Positions 22,313 through 33,415 of a stretch of DNA of 64,000 nt are shown here, piece by piece (position 1 is the stretch's first letter; the number at the start of each line of letters is the position of its first letter). The translations under genes and the position numbers were made by a program. The notes below the pieces were generated by a model, which was given only the letters and a program-made list of their open reading frames with translations, was not told where the DNA came from and made no database searches. The DNA comes from Escarpia spicata (taxonomy: Eukaryota; Annelida; Polychaeta; Sabellida; Siboglinidae), in the NCBI GenBank assembly GCA_963995525.1, contig OZ023206.1:4966795-5030794 (forward strand), in the 5' to 3' direction.

Positions 22313-25083
22313 GTAATAATAATAAGATAACTTCTATTGCGCCTAAATCCTTGGAAACCAAGCTCAGAGGCGCATCAAAACAAAAGGACTGGTCAATCTC
22401 AAAATCCATAAGTAGTTTTCCAGTTGTTAACAGATGGGTCAAGGCGCTAGGGAGCTACGGTGGATAAGCAAGGTTGTGAAGATACGTTTTTAAATGACAA
22501 CGGAATTTTGTAATATTTTCAACTAATCTAACACTAAGAGGGAGCATATTCCAAAGAGTTGGTGCAGCAACAGAAAAATCCCTAGTTCCAATGTTAGTGT
22601 TGACTCTAGGAACAAAAAGTAGGTCAGAACTAGATGATCGAAGCTGGATAGGTTTTCTTACAGGAGTAAGCAATAAATGCAAATAAGATGGTTGCTTATT
22701 GGACAGTGCCTGGTATGTAATGGTACAGATCTTAAATATTATACGATATCATACGGGAAGTCAATGCAAAGACTTCAAAAGTGGTACAGAGCGAGAAAAA
22801 CGAGGAGATCTTGTAACTACTCTTGCTAGACAATTGTGGACACGCTGAAGTTTTGTGATATCCTTGCTAGCGATATTATAAAGGAGGGAATTGCAATAGT
22901 CAAGTCTGCTGCTAACAAGCGCTGTTGCAATAGTCTTAGCAACAGAAAATGACATATACCGGCAAATACGGCGAAGATCACGAATATGATAAAAATAGCA
23001 GCGACATGTTTGAGATGTGTTGTCGGAAATTTAAGTTACTATCAAAGATCACTCCTAGATTCCGCACCGAGGTTGCTGGCATGATATACAGATTCAAAAT
23101 ATGCGTAGGAAAAAAACCATCCAGTTTACAACGCTGCATTGGAGTACCAATAATGATCAATTCAGTTTTATTTGCAGTTAATTTCAACTTGCTGTCAGTC
23201 ATCCAGTGGAAGATATCTTGAAGGCAATCATTAAGTTGGTTAAGGGAGCGATTTTTAGCCGGGGTAGCCAACGAAATGTAGATGTGAGTATCATCAGCAT
23301 AAAGATGATGATCTAAGTTATGTCTTTGTATAACAGAGCTTAGTGGCTTGTGTAAAGAGTAAAAAGCAAAGGCCCAAGAACAGAACCCTGGGCAACACCA
23401 AATAAAGCCGGCAGTGCAGCTGAAAAGCAGTTCCCAATCTTTGCAGTTTAGTATATATCAGTTAGATACAAAGAAAACCAGCTTAGAGCTGTGCCAGATA
23501 TGCCGTACCACTTTAATAGGCATTCAATGAGAATGCTGTGATCAATCGTGTCAAAAACGGCAGAGAGATCTAGTAAGGTAAGTGCAGTCACTTTACCATT
23601 ATTACTGTTCAAGTTAATGTCATTATGAACCTTTAAGAGGGCAGTCTCTGTTGAATGAAACTGCCCATATGCTGATTGTGACACATTAGTTAAGACATTT
23701 GTGCTAATGTGAGACCTTAGACGACTTGCTACAAACTTTTCTAGTATTTTGGAAATAAAACTGAGGTTAGAAATAGGTCTATAACTGTTTAGGTCTTGCT
23801 TAGGCAGAGATGACTTCTTAAGAAGTGGTGTGACATGGGCGTATTTAAAATCATCAGGAAAACAGCCAGAGCAAAGTGATGCATTTATAATATTTGTTAT
23901 AGGTCCAATTAGTGTATCGAGACATGCTTTTAGCAGTATTGTTGGAATTGGATCAAGTGCACAAGATTTATTTGGAGAGGACATCATTATTTTCCTAACT
24001 TCATCAACTGTTGCAGGTTCAAATGATACAAGTTGAGAATTTACTTGTGGAAAGTCCACACTGACATTACTTATATTATGACGTGGGAAAGCAGAACGAA
24101 TAATACTGATTTTATTCTTGAAGTGACTAGAGAATGAATCACATATAGACTTAATTGACACATGATCAGGTAGCGATGGAGTAGGCCGTCTGTGTAGAAT
24201 GTTATTGATGCAGTTCCATAACTGACACGGATTATCAGACTTATTTATGACCATATTTGTAAAACAATCTGATTTAGCTTTAGCCATTTGTTACAGAGGT
24301 GACATTGCTTATAATAGTGCGATCTATCTAATGGCGAGCATGATCTGCGTCATACAGGCTCTAAATAACGAAGACGCCTTTTAGATAGTATAATTTTGGA
24401 AGTCATCCATGGAGCCGGTGGCCTTTCTGACACCCATTTGGATTTTATAGGTGCATGTTTGTCAAGTAATGCATTGCGTACTTGACAGTACTGTTTATAT
24501 AAGTCAGACAGATTTTTTTTGGATCTGTGATAAGGTCAGATATAAGGATATCAGCCATTAAAGCTGTAATGTCAATCCTATGAATGGCTCTGTAAGACAC
24601 ATTGTGTTTCGATTGTAAAGGGGCTATAGAACCGTTAATATTGGCAATGACAGTATGGTGGTCTGAAAACCCATCTGAAACAGTAGGTGCTTGGATATTA
24701 TTACAAGTTGAATGGGTTATCAAGGTCAAGCCAATGGCCATGTATGTGTCGAAAAGGTAACATGTTGTTTCAAATCCAATGATGCCAGAATATCATCAAA
24801 CGTAGTTGTAGTTGAAGAAGGTATATCCAAATGTAGATTAAAATCACCAAGAATGTAAAATTCTGAATGAATAACTGCCAGATTTTCCAACATATCCTGA
24901 AAGTCTTCAGAAAGAAATTGGCCGTATGTCCTGGAGGGCGATAGATACAAACAAAGTGTGCGGAGAAAGAAGAATCTGAAATTTCAGCACAGATGGACTC
25001 AAAACTAGAGTATTCAGGGTTAGAATGTAATTTAACTTTGAACTGCTGTGATATAAGAAAGCCAACACCACCTCCACTTAGTA
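22313..25083 (-). mobile_element. L2-like non-LTR retrotransposon, 5'-truncated and decayed
   Basis: On the minus strand, from 25083 leftwards, it shows an endonuclease remnant (SGGGVGFLIS, IYRPPGHT, ILGDFNLHLD, SDHHTV), then reverse transcriptase: SYRPISNLSFISKILEKFVA, LLDLSAVFDTIDHSIL (motif A), QGSVLGPLLFTLYT (motif B) and LYADDTHI (catalytic YADD, about 23300). It ends with the typical C-terminal block FSVAAPTLWNMLPLSVR. The YADD frame is separated from motif B by a one-base frameshift near 23350, and other breaks split the ORF, so it is inactive. The 3' end is an AAT-rich tail at 22313-22326. There is no ORF1 and no start of the endonuclease. It lies inside the 25-bp minisatellite, with a possible 5-bp TAGTA target duplication. 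Confidence 0.9.
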
Positions 25084-25440
25084 GGAGTGTATGTACTTAT
25101 GTGTTGTAAAAGTGTATGTACTTACACATTGTATAAGTGTGTGTACTTAGATGTTGTGGAAGTGTATGTATTTAGATGTTGTAGAAGTGTATGTTCTTAC
25201 ATGTAGTAGAAACGTATGTACTTATGTGTTGTAGAAGTGTTAATATAATTACATGTTGTAGAAGTATATGTACTTAGATGTTGTAGAAGTGTATGTACTT
25301 ATGTGTTGTAGAAGTGTATGTAATTACATGTTGTAGAAGTGTATGTACTTAGATCTTAGATGTTGTAGAAGTGTATATACTTCTGTGTTGTAGAAGTGTA
25401 TGTTCTTACATGTAGTAGAAGTGTATGTACTTACGTGTTG
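25084..25440. repeat. 25-bp minisatellite copying the E24 5' splice junction (proximal half)
   Basis: About 14 copies from the LINE 5' end up to E24 itself. The exon end CTTCTACAACAC|GTAAGTACATAC continues directly into the array. Confidence 0.93.
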
Positions 25441-25520
25441 TAGAAGAGCTCTCTGTACTGTTCGTCCCCGCGGCCTCCCTCCACTAGGACGTCCAACTTG
25501 GTGATTATCTCGTCCTCAAA
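25435..25520 (-). CDS. DOCK1: DOCK E24, entry to DHR-2
   Basis: 86 nt, phase 0 to phase 2. The acceptor is TTGTTATAG and the donor is CAC|GTAAGT. It encodes [20 protein letters not shown], then QYRELFYN, near-identical to the DOCK1-type [22 protein letters not shown]. The exon end CTTCTACAACAC plus donor is the seed of the 25-bp array that a LINE later split. Confidence 0.96.
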
Positions 25521-25742
25521 CTATAACAAAACACAGCATGAGGCCACAGTGCACGCAGAATACCAGAGCACCGTCAGATCAAAGTTCAACAACTAGATAT
25601 CCAGAGCAACCCAGATCATAGGATCATTGAACACCTGATATCAAGCAGCATTCCTGATCATAGGATCATTCAGAAGGTCCTTGACCAAGGTCCTGGGCCC
25701 TGGAGACCATGTGGTAGTGGGTGCGTGGGTGTGGGCACTCAC

Positions 25743-25849
25743 CGTGTGGAAGTTTCCGCGGATGTGTTTAGGGCGGCCGGCGATGGGTTTACTCATAAAC
25801 TCGTACTGCATCATATCAAAGAAGATGGGAATGGTCGCCTTGCGCAGTT
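25743..25849 (-). CDS. DOCK1: DOCK E23, helical scaffold
   Basis: 107 nt, phase 1 to phase 0. The acceptor is GTGTTTCAG and the donor is ACG|GTGAGT. It encodes (E)LRKATIPIFFDMMQYEFMS, then a positively charged stretch KPIAGRPKHIRGNFHT that is longer than in vertebrate DOCK1. Confidence 0.95.
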
Positions 25850-25904
25850 CTGAAACACACAGCACATTGTGTCAGCAAGTCTTATCAAAACACACATCAG
25901 TAGT

Positions 25905-27135
25905 TGTTTCTAGAGAGTTTACAGAGAAACACTCTCCCAACAGTTTACAGTTCACCTACACTGCTCTGTGCTCTAAGGTGTCACACAGTGAAACACTCTC
26001 CCAACAGTTTACAGTTCACCTACACTGCTCTGAGCTCTAAGGTGTCACACAGTGAAACACTCTCCCAACAGTTTACAGTTCACCTACACTGCTCTGTGCT
26101 CTAAGGTGTCACACAGTGAAACACTCTCCCAACAGTTTACAGTTCACCTACACTGCTCTGTGCTCTAAGGTGTCACACAGTGAAACACTCTCCCAACAGT
26201 TTACAATTCACCTACACTGCTCTGAGCTCTAAGGTGTCACACAGTGAAACACTCTCCCAACAGTTTACAGTTTACCTACACTGCTCTGTGCTCTAAAGTG
26301 TCACACAGTGAAACACTCTCCCAACAGTTTACAGTTCACCTACTGTTCTGAGCTCTAAAGTGTCACACAGTGAAACACTCTCCCAACAGTTTACAGTTCA
26401 CCTACACTGCTCTGAGCTCTAAAGTGTCACACAGTTAAACACTCTCCCAACAGTTTACAGTTCACCTACACTGCTCTGTGCTCTAAGGTGTCACACAGTA
26501 AAACACTCTCCCAACAGTTTACAGTTCACCTACACTGCTATGAGCTCTAAAGTGTCACACAGTGAAACACTCTCCCAACAGTTTACAGTTCACCTGCACT
26601 GCTCTGTGCTCTAAAGTGTCACACAGTGAAACACTCTCCCAACAGTTTACAGTTTGCCTACACTGCTCTGTGCTCTAAAATGTCACACAGTGAAACACTC
26701 TCCCAACAGTTTACAGTTCACCTACACTGCTCTGTGCTCTAAAGTGTCACACAGTGAAACACTCTCCCAACAGTTTACAGTTCACCTACACTGCTCTGAG
26801 CTCTAAAGTGTCACACAGTGAAACACTCTCCCAACAGTTTACAGTTCACCTACACTGCTCTGAGCTTTAAGGTGTCACACAGTGAAACACTCTCCCAACA
26901 GTTTACAGTTCACCTACACTGCTCCGTGCTCTAAGGTGTCACACAGTGAAACTCTCCCAACAGCTTACAGTTCACGTACACTGCTTTGAGCTCTAAAGTG
27001 TCACACAGTGAAACACTCTCCCAACAGTTTACAGTTCACCTACACTGCTTTGAGCTCTAAAGTGTCACACAGTGAAACATTCTCCCAACAGTTTACAGTT
27101 CACCTGCACTGCTCTGTGCTCTAAAGTGTCACACA
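25905..27135. repeat. 64-bp minisatellite
   Basis: About 19 copies of a unit with CACTCTCCCAACAGTTTACA and CTACACTGCTCTGTGCTCTA. It fills nearly the whole E22-E23 intron but includes neither splice site. Confidence 0.95.
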
Positions 27136-27168
27136 ATGAAAACAAGATGGAGAAGGAAGTAGACGAAC

Positions 27169-27240
27169 CTATCTCGGGAAGGAGAGTCATCTCAAGGAAT
27201 GGTCCAACAATTTCAGGGATAAATTCCAACTTCTGCTGAC
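27169..27240 (-). CDS. DOCK1: DOCK E22, helical scaffold
   Basis: 72 nt, phase 1 to phase 1. The acceptor is CTATTTCAG and the donor is TAG|GTTCGT. It encodes (G)QQKLEFIPEIVGPFLEMTL, then LPEI (family: [23 protein letters not shown]). Confidence 0.95.
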
Positions 27241-27753
27241 CTGAAATAGAAGAATTCTTTAAGACATTTTCTAAACTCAATATATAATGTAGTCAACTTC
27301 ATTAATCAGGATAAATACAGTCGCAACAGCTGTCGTGTATAACTGAATGACAAAGAAACCAAAAATGTATCATCTTTAATTGTGAACATTTTGAAATACA
27401 CATTAGTCAAATATTTCATGTAGAAAAATGTGAAGCATATGTATACATCAATACGACAAAAACTGAGTTGAGAAAGGTTTTGAAGTGTCATCTAGCTGAT
27501 AGTGAATGATGCAAGTGTTCTGCTGCAAAACACATTATACACCATGCTTTTGACTGAGGAAATAAGTTTTCTTACCTGTTGTTTAACACCATTCAACAAA
27601 AAACATGAATTATCTCAAAAAACACAAGTTCGATTATATGTATTTTGCAGTTAAACGTTTCAATTATCTTGGTAGTCATTATGCTACTTTAAGAAAACAC
27701 ACATTAATTTGTTACTTCAGTTATGTAACTAATAATGTTATTATAATACTAAC
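27241..27753. other. Unique AT-rich intron (E21-E22)
   Basis: Nothing recognised. Confidence 0.5.
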
Positions 27754-27812
27754 CAAGGTTGAACCACATTGATCGTATTTCGAAGGCCGTCTCTCGTCTC
27801 ATGTCTTTGTAC
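27754..27812 (-). CDS. DOCK1: DOCK E21, helical scaffold
   Basis: 59 nt, phase 2 to phase 1. The acceptor is TTTCTGCAG and the donor is TTG|GTTAGT. It encodes YKDMRRETAFEIRSMWFNL (family: YGDMRRQIGFEIRDMWYNLG). Confidence 0.95.
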
Positions 27813-28212
27813 CTGCAGAAACAAACGTTTTCTTATTTCATTCAAACCTCGGAACTTTGTTTAGTTTGTTAACTTTGTTTAGTTTGTTTAGTTTGTTAAC
27901 TTTGTTTAGTTTGTTAACTTTCAACTGCACAAATTTGATAACAGTACTGGAAAATATGACAACCTTAATTACAAACTGCCCTTACAATCTTATGTTATTT
28001 GTATACAGTATATTTAAACATTCTAAACTTTTAATTATTCTATTTTAAAGTCAGTTTTCAATATTACCTGTGGTAATTGTAATTCTTAGAGTTCATATTA
28101 ATCAGTATTTAAGTCTTAGCGTCTTAGTGAGAATGTAAACACCACTGAATAGCCTTTCTATGGATGTTAGTATACAAATAGTGTATTATTATTTTTTATT
28201 ATCGTTACATAC
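27813..28212. other. Unique intron (E20-E21) with a short TTTGTTTAG repeat
   Basis: About 27856-27920 holds a few copies of AACTTTGTTTAGTTTGTT. The rest is featureless. Confidence 0.6.
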
Positions 28213-28313
28213 TTGGAGATGATCTTGTCCCTCTTCGTAGGGGAGAACATCTCAAGTTGCAGTGACTGTTGCGTGAGGAAGGCGATTGCACAGTGAAAGA
28301 AATTGTTCCACAC
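28213..28313 (-). CDS. DOCK1: DOCK E20, helical scaffold
   Basis: 101 nt, phase 0 to phase 2. The acceptor is TTGTTTCAG and the donor is CAA|GTATGT. It encodes [20 protein letters not shown], then [11 protein letters not shown] (family: [28 protein letters not shown].KIL). Confidence 0.95.
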
Positions 28314-28329
28314 CTGAAACAATACAGGT

Positions 28330-29108
28330 CATGTGACACAATACACATCATTGTGTCATGCACTACACATCATTGTGTCAGGCACAACACTTCTTTGTAT
28401 CATGCACTACACATCATTGTGTCATGCACAACACATCATTGATCACACACTACACATCACTGTATCATGCAGTACACATCATTGTATCATGCACTACACA
28501 TCATTGTATGACGCACTACACATCATTGTGTCACGCACTACACATCATTGTCACGCACGACACATCATTGTATCACGCACTACACATCATTATATCATGC
28601 ACATCATTGTATGATGCACTACACATCATTGTATGATGCACTACACATCATTGTATGATGCACTACACATCATTGTGTCACGCTCTACACATCATTGTAT
28701 CATGCACTACACTTCATTGTGTCAGCACTACACATCATTGTGTCATGCACTACACATCACTCTGTCATGCACTACACATCACTGTTCCATGCACTACACG
28801 TCACTGTGTCATGCACTACACGTCATTGTGTCATGCACTACACATCACTCTGTCATGCACTACACATCATTGTATCATGCACTACACATCACTGTATCAT
28901 GCACTACACATCACTGAATCATGCACTACACATCATTGTGTCATGCACTACACATCACTGTATCATGCACTACACATCATTGTATCATGCACTACACATC
29001 ACTGTATCATGCACTACACATCATTGTCATGCACTACACATCACTGTATCATGCACTACACATCATTGTATCATGCACTACACACCACTGTGTCATCCAC
29101 TACACACG
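28330..29108. repeat. 22-bp minisatellite
   Basis: About 35 copies of TGCACTACACATCATTGTAT plus CA, starting about 15 bp from the E20 acceptor. Copies with CACG or CGTC substitutions form sub-blocks. Confidence 0.93.
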
Positions 29109-29124
29109 CTCAGGCTGGCCATAT

Positions 29125-29212
29125 TGTATGGACTTCAAGTAGGCAATGTTTTTAAGGAATATAAGCGTATATATTCCTTAAAAAACATATTGCATACTTG
29201 AAGTCCATAGGA
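29125..29212. repeat. Imperfect inverted repeat (hairpin), ~40-bp arms
   Basis: The left arm TATGGACTTCAAGTAGGCAA and onward is mirrored by TTGCATACTTGAAGTCCATA, meeting at a short AGCG loop flanked by AAGGAATATA/TATATTCCTT. It may be the remnant of a fold-back element. Confidence 0.75.
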
Positions 29213-29286
29213 AGCGCATTCCATTTTAATGTAGATCTGCTTCAAATGTGGATTTACTTCAAACGTTAAAAGCAACTGGAATAATA

Positions 29287-29382
29287 CAGAGGAGTCCCAC
29301 AATACTGGGCCAAATTGGTGTCCTGTAACTTACGCTATATTTTGCTTCATAACTTTTTTGGCCCAGTATTGTGCGACTCCTG
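29287..29382. mobile_element. Small inverted-repeat element flanked by TA (mariner-type MITE?)
   Basis: The ends CAGAGGAGTCCCACAATACT and (reverse complement of the right end) CAGGAGTCGCACAATACTGG share about 25 bp, up to GGGCCAAA. TA dinucleotides lie just outside both ends. It is 96 bp with no coding. Family assignment is inference. Confidence 0.55.
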
Positions 29383-29457
29383 TACTGCTTTAGACTGGTT
29401 AACTAATGGAAAACACAATACGGATATACACAGAATTTCATGAAAAAATACAAATTT

Positions 29458-29890
29458 CAAACAAGATCCCATGCAGCTGTGCAACATCAGACGGCATGTA
29501 TCTCGAACAAGATCACATGTAGCTGTGCAACATCAGACGGCGTGTATCTCAAACAAGATCCCATGTAGCTGTGCAACATCAGACGGTGTGTATCTCAAAC
29601 AAGATCCCATGTAGCTGTGCAACATCAGACGGCGTGTATCTCAAACAAGATCCTATGTAGCTGTGCAACATCAGACGGCGTATATCTCAAACAAGATCCC
29701 ATGTAGCTGTGCAACATCAGAGGGGGTGTATCTCAAACAAGATCCCATGTAGCTGTGCAACATCAGACGGCGTGTATCTCAAACAAGATCCCATGTAGCT
29801 GTGCAACATCAGACGGCGTGTATCTCAAACAAGATCCCATGTAGCTGTGCAACATCAGACGGCGTGTATCTCAAACAAGATCCCATGTAG
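29458..29890. repeat. 46-bp minisatellite
   Basis: About 9.5 copies of a unit containing CAAGATCCCATGTAGCTGTG and AACATCAGACGGCGTGTAT, in the E19-E20 intron. Confidence 0.93.
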
Positions 29891-30003
29891 ATAAGGAAGA
29901 GATGATCATAAAATATACCTTATTATAATTCAATTTCTTACCATGCGGACAATTTAAGTGTTAGTTTTAAGACAACATTTTCCTAATTTCCCTAAAGCCT
30001 TAC

Positions 30004-30076
30004 CTGGTACTCAAATGGGTTGGAGAAGCTGTCTCGTATGGTGTGTGAGAAGTATCGGAGTGCCTTGAGGAAGATA
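30004..30076 (-). CDS. DOCK1: DOCK E19, helical scaffold
   Basis: 73 nt, phase 2 to phase 0. The acceptor is GTGTTGCAG and the donor is CAG|GTAAGG. It encodes IFLKALRYFSHTIRD, then NPFEYQ (family: VFLRAINQYA...NFELQ). Confidence 0.93.
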
Positions 30077-30287
30077 CTGCAACACAGAGATGGTCAACTT
30101 GAGATGTAAATAGTCGAGTCCCTCGATCAATGTTCACCTCTCACTTCATGATTACTGACTACATGAGACAGATTGTGACGGTTCACACCTAAAGGTACAT
30201 TTTGGTGTGAATACATGTACATTCCCTCAGACTCCTCCCAAGTCCAGAGTCCCTCCGGGTCTTCAGGTCATCCATGATGAACTGGTT

Positions 30288-31434
30288 ACTAAAGCATGAA
30301 ATGTTCTTCAGCCTACACCTGCGTGTTCACTAAAGCATGAAATGTTCTTCAGCCTACACCTGTGTGTTCATTAAAGCATGAAATGTTCTTCAGTCTACAC
30401 CTGCGTGTTCACTAAAGCATGAAATGTTCTTCAGCCTACACTGGTGAGTTCACTAAAGCATGAAATGTTCTTCAGCCTACACCTGCATGTTCACTAAAGC
30501 ATGAAATGTTCTTCACCCTACACCTGCGTGTTCACTAAAGCATGAAATGTTCTTCAGCCTATACCTGCGTGTTCACGAAAGCATGAAATGTTCTTCAGCC
30601 TACACTTGTGTGTTCACTAAAGCATGAAATGTTCTTCAGCCTACACTTGTGTGTTCACTAAAGCATGAAATGTTCTTCAGCCTACACCTGCGTGTTCACT
30701 AAAGCATGAAATGTTCTTCAGCCTACACTTGTGTGTTCACTAAAGCATGAAATGTTCTTCAGCCTACACTTGTGCGTTCACTAAAGCATGAAATGTTCTT
30801 CAGCCTACACCTGTGTGTTCACTAAAGCATGAAATGTTCTTCAGCCTACACTTGAGTGTTCACTAAAGCATGAAATGTTCTTCAGCCTACACTTGTGCGT
30901 TCACTAAAGCATGAAATGTTCTTCAGCCTACACTTGTGCGTTCACTAAAGCATGAAATGTTCTTCAGCCTACACCTGTGTGTTCACTAAAGCATGAAATG
31001 TTCTTCAGCCTACACTTGTATGTTCATTAAAGCATGAAATGTTCTTCAGCCTACACCTGCGTGTTCATTGAAGCATGAAATGTTCTTCAGCCTACACCTG
31101 CGTGTTCATTAAAGCATGAAATGTTCGTTCAGCCTACACCTGTGTGCTCATTGAAGCATGAAATGTTCTTCAGCCTACACCTGCGTGTTCATTGAAGCAT
31201 GAAATGTTCTTCAGCCTACACCTGCGTGTTCATTGAAGCATGAAATGTTCTTCAGCCTACACCTGCATGTTCATTGAAGCATGAAATGTTCTTCAGCCTA
31301 CACCTGCGTGTTCATTGAAGCATGAAATGTTCTTCAGCATACACCTGCGTGTTCATTGAAGCATGAAATGTTCTTCAGCCTACACCTGCGTGTTCATTGA
31401 AGCATGAAATGTTCTTCAGCCTACACCTGCGTGC
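30288..31434. repeat. 41-bp minisatellite, diverged copy of the E18 5' splice region (distal part)
   Basis: About 28 copies. The minus-strand unit TTCATGCTTTAGTGAACACG plus CAG|GTGTAGGCTG resembles the E18 end TCATGCTCCAGAACAG|GTATG. It is separated from E18 by an inserted segment at 31435-32073. Confidence 0.88.
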
Positions 31435-32073
31435 TCACACACGTCCTATTTTTTAAAAGACTTCAATTGCTAAAGTTGGATGACATTTATAAAATCTTTT
31501 ACCCTACTACTTCAATGTTTTTCACACACAGACATCTATGATATTCATCAGCACTGGACATTTGAAAGAAATAATCTGTATATGTCCAGATTCAAACATG
31601 AATTTGCCAAAAAATGCATCAAGCACAACATAGTAGAGATAGTTAACAATACACCAAGTATTATCAATAATAACATTTGCACCCACAGTCCATATGGTTT
31701 TTCAATATACACAAAACCAAATTTTATTTTAAATTATGAATTCAGTTGTCGTATTCATAATTGCTTTATTTGTAATTCATAATACGTATTGAAATGTATA
31801 CCTAAATATCCATAAGTACGTCAATGTGTAAACGAGTACATATAGTCAGTCCTTGTACTATGTATGTATGTTGATACAATGAGTAATTATTAACTATAAA
31901 AACAAGTCATATGAATTGTGTCATGTAAATTTTGTTGTTGTTTATATTTATGGGGTGGCTCCTGTGCTAGTGATATTATATATCTTAATGGGAGTCTCCC
32001 GACCTTATCTATTACTTTCGTTATTCATTGTATATGTATCGTATTTATAGGTCAAGTAAATTTATTCTTCTGA
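31435..32073 (+). mobile_element. Unidentified insertion splitting the 41-bp array
   Basis: It interrupts the array, which resumes at 32074 next to E18. It has a 100-codon plus-strand ORF (31480-31782) ending HSPYGFSIYTK...CRIHNCFICNS, a cysteine-rich end that could be the C-terminus of a LINE polyprotein, followed by an AT-rich 3' part. I cannot name the family. A short (T/C)TCAC repeat on both sides may be the target duplication. Confidence 0.45.
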
Positions 32074-32130
32074 GTTCACTAAAGCATGACACGTTCTTCG
32101 GCTTATACCTGTGTGTTCAGTGAAGCGTGA
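32074..32130. repeat. 41-bp minisatellite, proximal copies at the E18 donor
   Basis: One to two diverged copies between the insertion and the E18 donor, including a second CAG|GTATAAG downstream of the true donor. Confidence 0.8.
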
Positions 32131-32135
32131 CATAC

Positions 32136-32329
32136 CTGTTCTGGAGCATGATCATCTGGACCCAGTCCGGGGGGTAGACGTTCTTGCCGATGAGATCTCG
32201 GAAAACCATGAGGATCTCCATGAGGAAGTCCATCAGGTCAAACGGCGTCTCGAAGTTCTTGATGTACTGCGTGTAATGGAACTCTGTCATCTGACGCAGC
32301 ACTGACAGCATCACCGCCACACAGCTACC
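32136..32329 (-). CDS. DOCK1: DOCK E18, helical scaffold
   Basis: 194 nt, phase 0 to phase 2. The acceptor is TTATTCAG and the donor is CAG|GTATGT. It encodes GSCVAVMLSVLRQMTEFHY, then DLMDFLMEILMVFRDLIGKN and VYPPDW (family: [25 protein letters not shown]). Joining to E19 makes the usual QNR/K arginine or lysine a serine (AG|T). Confidence 0.95.
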
Positions 32330-32794
32330 CTGAATAATAATAACAATAACTATTTTTTACTAATAAACTTTTCTGACACCATGAAATCTGAGGCTAATGC
32401 CCCCTTCATGGGTGTTAACAAAATCGGCATAATATATCAAACATATTAAATCGCATATAGAGATATAAAACAAATACTGCCTGATAAGTTAAAGTGACTG
32501 CCCCAGTCAAGGGATGAGTGAGGCAGTGATAGTAAAAATACGAGTAAATGAAATAATAAAAAAAGCAATTAGCAAAAATGTTGAAAAGCTAAACCAGGGT
32601 TTTCAGAACAGATTTTAGCTTAAACATTTTGCTTTGCACTCTTTCTGAGAGCATTTGATTTGCAGATGAACTTCAAGTTCCCAACTGACTCTGCCTTGTC
32701 AACCCATTCATTAGCAGACTCTGTCTGGTGGAAGATTTCAGAGTAGAGCCTCCGCTTCTTCTTCATCTTGAGTTCATCTATCTATGTTATCACT
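32330..32794. other. Unique AT-rich intron (E17-E18)
   Basis: Nothing recognised. Confidence 0.5.
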
Positions 32795-33205
32795 TACTAC
32801 AAGACGACCAATGTTATCACTTACTACAAGAGGACCTATGTTGTCACTTACTACAAGAGGACCAATGTTGTCACTTACTACAAGAGGACCAATGTTATCA
32901 CTTACTACAAGAGGACCTATGTTGTCACTTACTACAAGAGGACCAATTTTGTCACTTACTACAAGAGGACCAATGTTGTCACTTACTACAAGAGGACCTG
33001 TGCTGTCACTTACTACTACAAGAGGATCAATGTTGTCACTTACTATAAGAGGACCAATGCTGTCACTTACTACAAGAGGATCAATGTTGTCACTTATTAC
33101 AAGAAGACCAATGTTATCGCTACAAGAGGACCAATGTTGTCACTTACTACAAGGGAAACTATGTTGTCACTTACTACAAGAGGACCAATGTCACTTACTA
33201 CGAGA
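32795..33205. repeat. 27-bp minisatellite copying the E17 5' splice junction
   Basis: About 15 copies. The minus-strand unit is GGTCCTCTTGTA|GTAAGTGA followed by CAACATT. It includes the last 12 exon bases (one C/T difference) and a perfect GTAAGT. 27 is a multiple of 3 and units are open in the exon frame (VSDNIGPLV). Confidence 0.94.
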
Positions 33206-33294
33206 GGACCGGTGCGGTCCATTGTGATGACGGTCTGGATGACCGTGCGTAGTCCACTCAATGTGATGACACTGAGGTCACTCCGCGTTGAACC
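33199..33294 (-). CDS. DOCK1: DOCK E17, helical scaffold
   Basis: 96 nt, phase 0 to phase 0. The acceptor is GTTTTAG and the donor is GTA|GTAAGT. It encodes GSTRSDLSVITLSGLRTVIQ, then TVITMDRTGPLV (family: LLRTVNRTVISMGRD). The exon end GGTCCTCTCGTA and its donor are the seed of the 27-bp array downstream. Confidence 0.9.
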
Positions 33295-33415
33295 CTAAAA
33301 CAAACATGTTTCATTAACTGCTACTTCAATTGGCCACAATAATTTTTTTTTATTTATGTTACTTTTATACAGGTGATGTAATCACACTGCAAGGTACAGT
33401 TGGACCCTGCAATTA

